Assembly: GCA_025934595.1 (NCBI GenBank)
Contig: JAICXU010000230.1
Location: 1 to 5,965 of the forward strand
Direction: 5' to 3'
Source: Polyangiaceae bacterium
GTDB taxonomy: Bacteria > Myxococcota_A > Polyangia > Polyangiales > Polyangiaceae
DNA: 5,965 nt
Positions 5,453-5,965 of the stretch are shown in pieces. Both the position numbers and the translations under genes were made by a program. Position 1 is the stretch's first letter, and each line of letters opens with the position of its first letter. The notes below the pieces were generated by a model. It was not told the DNA's origin and ran no database searches. It was given only the letters and a program-made list of their open reading frames with translations.

Positions 5453-5965
5453 GTGGCAGAGATTGGACAACGTTCGCGCACGCTGTTAGCGGCGCACGCC
5501 TCAAGACGCGCGCAGGCCTGCACGCCACCTGCGAGCGCGTGGGGAGCGCTTTTCGCGATCGCGTGCGCCCTCTATTGCGCGTGGATGTGGGGCTTCACGA
5601 TCGACGACGCGTTCATCTCGATTCGCTACGCACGTCATCTCGCGAGCGGCGCGGGCTACCGCTTCAACGTCGATGGTCCTTCGACGGACGGCGTCACGCC
5701 GCTCGTGTGGCCGTTCGTGCTCGCGCCACTCGCGCACGCTTCCGCGCTCGGGGTGCTCCTTCGCGCGAAGATCCTGAATCTAGCTCTCTGGCTAGCCTCC
5801 GCGTTCGCGCTCGGCAGACGAATCGGCGAGCATGAAGCAAGGCCCGCTCTCAAGCTCGCCGCCGCCATCGTCGTCGCGCTCTCGCTTCCGGTCGCGGCGG
5901 GTGCGGTGAGCGGAATGGAGACAGGTGTGGCGACGGCGCTCGCGACTTTCGCCGTCGTGCAGGCC
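5453..5965 (+). CDS. GT-C family membrane glycosyltransferase (ArnT/AftB-like), N-terminal part (runs off right edge)
   Basis: The frame gives 171 codons from GTG 5453 to the window edge without a stop. The product is a polytopic inner-membrane enzyme of the GT-C type, which transfers a sugar from a polyprenyl-phosphate donor on the periplasmic side. TM1 is about 30-48. The first periplasmic loop follows with the diagnostic acidic pair D51-D52 in TIDDAFISIRYARHLASG (49-66), then GYRFN and a GPSTDGVTPLVW segment (75-86). Related arabinosyl and mannosyl transferases have DDAyItlRYArnLa, fN and veGyTspLW at the same places. Further helices lie at about 103-124 and 133-152, and SGMETG (153-158) matches the conserved sGmEt turn of the family. 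Donor and acceptor cannot be told from this part. The GTG was chosen as the last plausible start before TM1; the ATG at 5585 lies inside TM1, the frame stays open upstream, and no Shine-Dalgarno sequence is visible. Confidence 0.8.
   Translation, partial: MAEIGQRSRTLLAAHASRRAQACTPPASAWGALFAIACALYCAWMWGFTIDDAFISIRYARHLASGAGYRFNVDGPSTDGVTPLVWPFVLAPLAHASALGVLLRAKILNLALWLASAFALGRRIGEHEARPALKLAAAIVVALSLPVAAGAVSGMETGVATALATFAVVQA

Noticed and set aside
5393..5470. 26-residue N-terminal extension of the propeller protein from a TTG at 5470.
   Set aside because: It would overlap the divergent glycosyltransferase start at 5453, has no ribosome-binding site, and does not add a signal peptide; the ATG at 5392 is simpler.

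Overview
The window is high-GC DNA with strong G/C preference at third codon positions. The gene types (a POT peptide transporter with a large periplasmic insert, a propeller protein with an unfamiliar N-terminal half, a GT-C glycosyltransferase) suggest a myxobacterium-like soil bacterium. That placement is an inference from style, not from a marker gene. I see no rRNA, tRNA, CRISPR array or insertion sequence.

Layout. (1) 1-521, minus strand: the N-terminal 173 residues of an APC-superfamily amino acid permease, running off the left edge. It uses a GTG start. (2) 522-573: a very short head-to-head regulatory interval with a perfect TTGACA box, a strong Shine-Dalgarno-like site for the permease and a possible 4-codon leader. 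(3) 574-2535, plus: a proton-coupled oligopeptide transporter (POT/PTR family) with 14 predicted membrane helices and about 147 extra residues between TM9 and TM10. (4) 2543-3031, plus: a small FabZ-like hotdog-fold protein 7 bp downstream, probably co-transcribed. (5) 3015-3040: a hairpin over the hotdog stop codon, placed as a terminator between convergent genes. (6) 3053-5392, minus: a 779-residue protein whose C-terminal half is a PQQ-like beta-propeller and whose N-terminal half looks like a diverged internal duplication. (7) 5393-5452: a 60-bp divergent intergenic interval with a small repeat cluster. (8) 5453-5965, plus: the N-terminus of a GT-C (ArnT/AftB-like) membrane glycosyltransferase, running off the right edge.

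Functional reading. The permease and the peptide transporter form a divergent nutrient-uptake pair for amino acids and peptides that could share control through the same few dozen bases. The hotdog protein has no obvious link to peptide uptake, though spacing suggests one transcript. The propeller protein and glycosyltransferase are divergent, and nothing here ties their functions together.

I see no clear new defence or mobile system. The points most worth following are the PepT1-like position of the POT insert, the duplicated N-terminal region and missing signal peptide of the propeller protein, the altered active-site position in the hotdog protein, the A/T-ending codon patch inside the transporter, and the start arrangement of the permease.
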